Origin: Desulfovibrio legallii
GTDB taxonomy: Bacteria > Desulfobacterota > Desulfovibrionia > Desulfovibrionales > Desulfovibrionaceae
Assembly (NCBI RefSeq): GCF_900102485.1
Contig: NZ_FNBX01000012.1
Span: 19,285 to 83,284 of the forward strand
Reading direction: 5' to 3'
DNA length: 64,000 nucleotides
Each line of letters opens with the position of its first letter. Position 1 is the stretch's first letter. The position numbers and the translations under genes are program-made. The notes under the pieces were generated by a model. That model was not told the origin of the DNA, searched no databases, and saw only the letters and a list, made by a program, of their open reading frames with translations. Positions 62,057 to 64,000 of this stretch are shown piece by piece.

Positions 62057-62808
62057 AGGAAGCACTGCTGACGCGCAAGGTCAGTGTTTTTTACGGGCAG
62101 AACAAAGCCCTGCACGACGTCAATCTGGAATTCCCCCCCAGCCGGGTTACGGCGCTTATCGGCCCCTCCGGCTGCGGCAAATCCACCTTTCTGCGCTGCC
62201 TCAACCGCATGAACGACCTGGTGCCCGGCGCGCGCGTGGAAGGCGAGATTCTGCTGGACGGCCAGGACGTGAACCGCCCGGACACGGACGTGGTTTCCCT
62301 GCGCTGCAAGGTGGGCATGGTCTTTCAGAAGCCCAATCCCTTTCCTAAAACCATTTACGAAAACGTGGCCTACGGCCTGCGCGTCAACGGCCTGCGCGAT
62401 GAAAGCCTCATTGCCGAAAAAGTGGAGCTTTCCTTACGCCGGGCGGCCATTTTTGAAGAAGTGAAGGACCGCCTCCAGGCCCCGGCCCTGGGGCTTTCCG
62501 GCGGGCAGCAGCAGCGCCTGTGCATCGCCCGCGCCCTGGCCGTGGAGCCCGAAGTGCTGCTTATGGACGAACCCGCCAGCGCCCTGGACCCCATCGCCAC
62601 TCAGAAAATAGAAGAAAGCATCCGCGAGCTGCGCCAGTCTCTGTGTATCATCATCGTCACCCACAACATGCAGCAGGCGGCCCGCGTCTCGGACTACACG
62701 GCCTTTTTCTACATGGGCAAGCTCATCGAGCACAACACCACGGACAGCATGTTCACCCGGCCAGCCAAAAAACAGACCGAGGACTATATCACCGGCCGCT
62801 TCGGCTAG
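62053..62808 (+). CDS. pstB: Phosphate ABC transporter ATPase PstB
   Basis: 251 aa. Walker [11 protein letters not shown]-loop [16 protein letters not shown] (PstB hallmark), signature [15 protein letters not shown], Walker [13 protein letters not shown]. It serves PstA/PstC encoded on the other strand and, with PhoU and PhoR, forms the phosphate-sensing complex. Confidence 0.97.
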   Translation: MKEALLTRKVSVFYGQNKALHDVNLEFPPSRVTALIGPSGCGKSTFLRCLNRMNDLVPGARVEGEILLDGQDVNRPDTDVVSLRCKVGMVFQKPNPFPKTIYENVAYGLRVNGLRDESLIAEKVELSLRRAAIFEEVKDRLQAPALGLSGGQQQRLCIARALAVEPEVLLMDEPASALDPIATQKIEESIRELRQSLCIIIVTHNMQQAARVSDYTAFFYMGKLIEHNTTDSMFTRPAKKQTEDYITGRFG

Positions 62809-62924
62809 GCGCGCCGCCCATGTCGCCCATGCCGCCCTGAAGCCGCGCCCTCGTACACCCCAAGCGCAAGCCCGGACGTCGCACGGCTGCACAATTATCA
62901 TGCTCTAGGAAGAAGGATTTTTAT

Positions 62925-63707
62925 ATGCAACAGGAAGTCAACTACTTGCAGCAATTGCTGGCCACCCTGCGCACCCGGCTGCTGGTCATGGCCGCCAGTG
63001 TGGGCATCGCTCTGGAAGAAGCGGGCAAAGCCCTGGCCGCCAATGATCCCGGCAGAGCCACGGCCGTTATGGAAAGCGATGCCGCCATCGACGCCCTGGA
63101 AAACGAAATTGATGAAATGGCCCTGCAACTGCTGGCCCGCACCCAGCCCGTGGCCGGCGACCTGCGCTTTGTGGTCAGCGCCCTGCGCATGGTGGTGGAC
63201 CTGGAACGCATCGGCGACGAAGCCGTGAGCGTGGCCGAACAGGCTGTGCTTATGCAGGATACGCCGGGCTGCGCCGTCATTCCGCAGGTGCTGCCCATGT
63301 TCCAGCGCGCCCGCGACGCATATGAACAGGCCGTGCGGGTATTTCGCGAAAACCGCGCCGACGAGGCCCTGCAGATGATCCACGGCGACGGCGAAGCCCT
63401 GCAGTGCGAGGTACGCATCATCCAGGGCATCATGGAACGCCTTTCCGACCCGGCCTCTGGCCTCAAGCCGCCCCTGGCCATGCACATTATTCTCATCACC
63501 CGCTCGCTCACGCGCATCTGGCGGCGCTCTATCAATATTGCGGAACACGTCTATTTCATCAGCCAGGGTGAAAGCCTCAAACACAACAAGCTCGACGATA
63601 AAACGACCGCACCCGCGCCCCTGGCCGCCGAGATGGATGCGGCAGCAGCGGGGGACGGGGCAGCCGCAGCGCAGAAAGCGCCCGCTGTGGACGAGGATGC
63701 GGAATAG
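62925..63707 (+). CDS. phoU: Phosphate-specific transport regulator PhoU
   Basis: 260 aa, two three-helix PhoU repeats. Metal-binding acidic motifs: ESDAAIDALENEIDEMALQ near residue 45 and VDLERIGDEAVSVAE near 90, with a second repeat near 190 (TRSLTRIWRRSINIAEHVYFISQGE). The last ~40 residues are an Ala/Glu-rich tail. Links PstB state to PhoR. Last gene of the operon; a gap of 130 bp without a gene precedes the CRISPR array. Confidence 0.95.
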   Translation: MQQEVNYLQQLLATLRTRLLVMAASVGIALEEAGKALAANDPGRATAVMESDAAIDALENEIDEMALQLLARTQPVAGDLRFVVSALRMVVDLERIGDEAVSVAEQAVLMQDTPGCAVIPQVLPMFQRARDAYEQAVRVFRENRADEALQMIHGDGEALQCEVRIIQGIMERLSDPASGLKPPLAMHIILITRSLTRIWRRSINIAEHVYFISQGESLKHNKLDDKTTAPAPLAAEMDAAAAGDGAAAAQKAPAVDEDAE

Positions 63708-63837
63708 AAAACGGACGCGGGGCCGGAATGCGCCCGTTGGGCCTGCCGGCAGGTGTAGCAGTTCAGACAGGATCTGACAGTGGGCTCCGTTTTGGCGGCT
63801 CGGCCGCTAGCCTGGGCTGTGGGTATGCAGCAAGCCG

Positions 63838-64000
63838 GTTTCAACCCACGCCCCCGCGAAGGGGGCGACGTCAGGGCTGTTTCCAACATGCCTTTGTCCA
63901 CCGGTTTCAATCCACGCCCCCGCGAAGGGGGCGACGTGCCCGGCTCCAGGTCACGCAGTGGCGGGCAAGTTTCAATCCACGCCCCCGCGAAGGGGGCGAC
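63838..64000 (-). CRISPR. CRISPR array, trailer end (three repeats seen), type I-C-like repeat
   Basis: Three 32-bp repeats at 63838-63869, 63904-63935 and 63969-64000, with spacers of 34 and 33 bp. Plus-strand repeats begin GTTTCAATCCACGCCC and end GGGGGCGAC; the inner CCCCC/GGGGG arms form a hairpin. The first repeat differs by one base (AACCC for AATCC), as expected at the old, leader-distal end. The complement ends in ATTGAAAC, the standard crRNA 5' tag, so the array is probably transcribed on the minus strand from a leader beyond the window. cas genes are not in the window. Confidence 0.95.

Overview
The window is about 64 kb of GC-rich, densely coding bacterial chromosome with no rRNA, tRNA, IS element or prophage recognised. 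The gene set points to a sulfate-reducing member of the Desulfovibrionaceae. It includes a major trimeric-type outer-membrane porin, a fused CobA-HemD (siroheme/alternative heme route), a PxxKW Cys-rich protein, nickel-pincer cofactor genes larB/larC/larE, a branched-chain amino-acid ABC system and a Desulfovibrio-style CRISPR repeat. The species cannot be fixed from the sequence alone.

Layout. 1-2.3 kb: end of a family-2 glycosyltransferase, then alanine dehydrogenase. 2.5-6.5 kb (minus): an operon led by an unusual PadR regulator/radical-SAM fusion, followed by a NitT/TauT-type ABC importer. 6.8-18.4 kb (plus): PxxKW protein, M20 hydrolase, mnmG, a PilZ protein, a CorC-type CBS protein, lnt, prfB with its programmed +1 frameshift, a degenerate GGDEF protein, a FlhG/MinD-type ATPase, an HU/IHF protein and dapA. 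18.6-22.4 kb (minus): purN, cobA-hemD and pepA. Then come hemW (plus), an M16 protease (minus) and the livKHMGF system (minus). 31.7-34.7 kb (minus): a solitary YcaO protein and rplM-rpsI. 35-39.6 kb (plus): HD-domain protein, secreted unknown, larB, larC (N-terminal half only) and larE, converging on mnmA. 40.8-44 kb (minus): a polar amino-acid ABC importer with two tandem paralogous binding proteins. 44.5-53.4 kb: NYN-domain protein, O-antigen-ligase-like protein, an atypical ThyX, lone trpB, porin and uvrC. 53.9-55.9 kb: ahpC divergent from a Fur/PerR regulator with a palindromic operator inside the ahpC promoter, then a small Cys-rich membrane protein. 56.4-63.7 kb: divergent pstSCA and phoB-phoR-pstB-phoU sharing a Pho box. 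The last 160 bp are the trailer end of a CRISPR array whose repeat resembles type I-C.

Two intergenic repeat families are visible. One is an element of about 150 bp bounded by hairpins (copies or parts near 16.8, 18.6, 55.4, 56.0 and 58.3 kb). The other is a long terminator-like hairpin placed about 22-30 bp after stop codons (18.4, 24.0, 40.8 and 53.5 kb). The strongest candidates for something not yet described are the PadR-radical-SAM fusion operon, the repeat families, the LarC that stops after its first domain inside an operon with an HD hydrolase and a secreted unknown, and an orphan terminator at 56.28 kb that may end an unannotated RNA.
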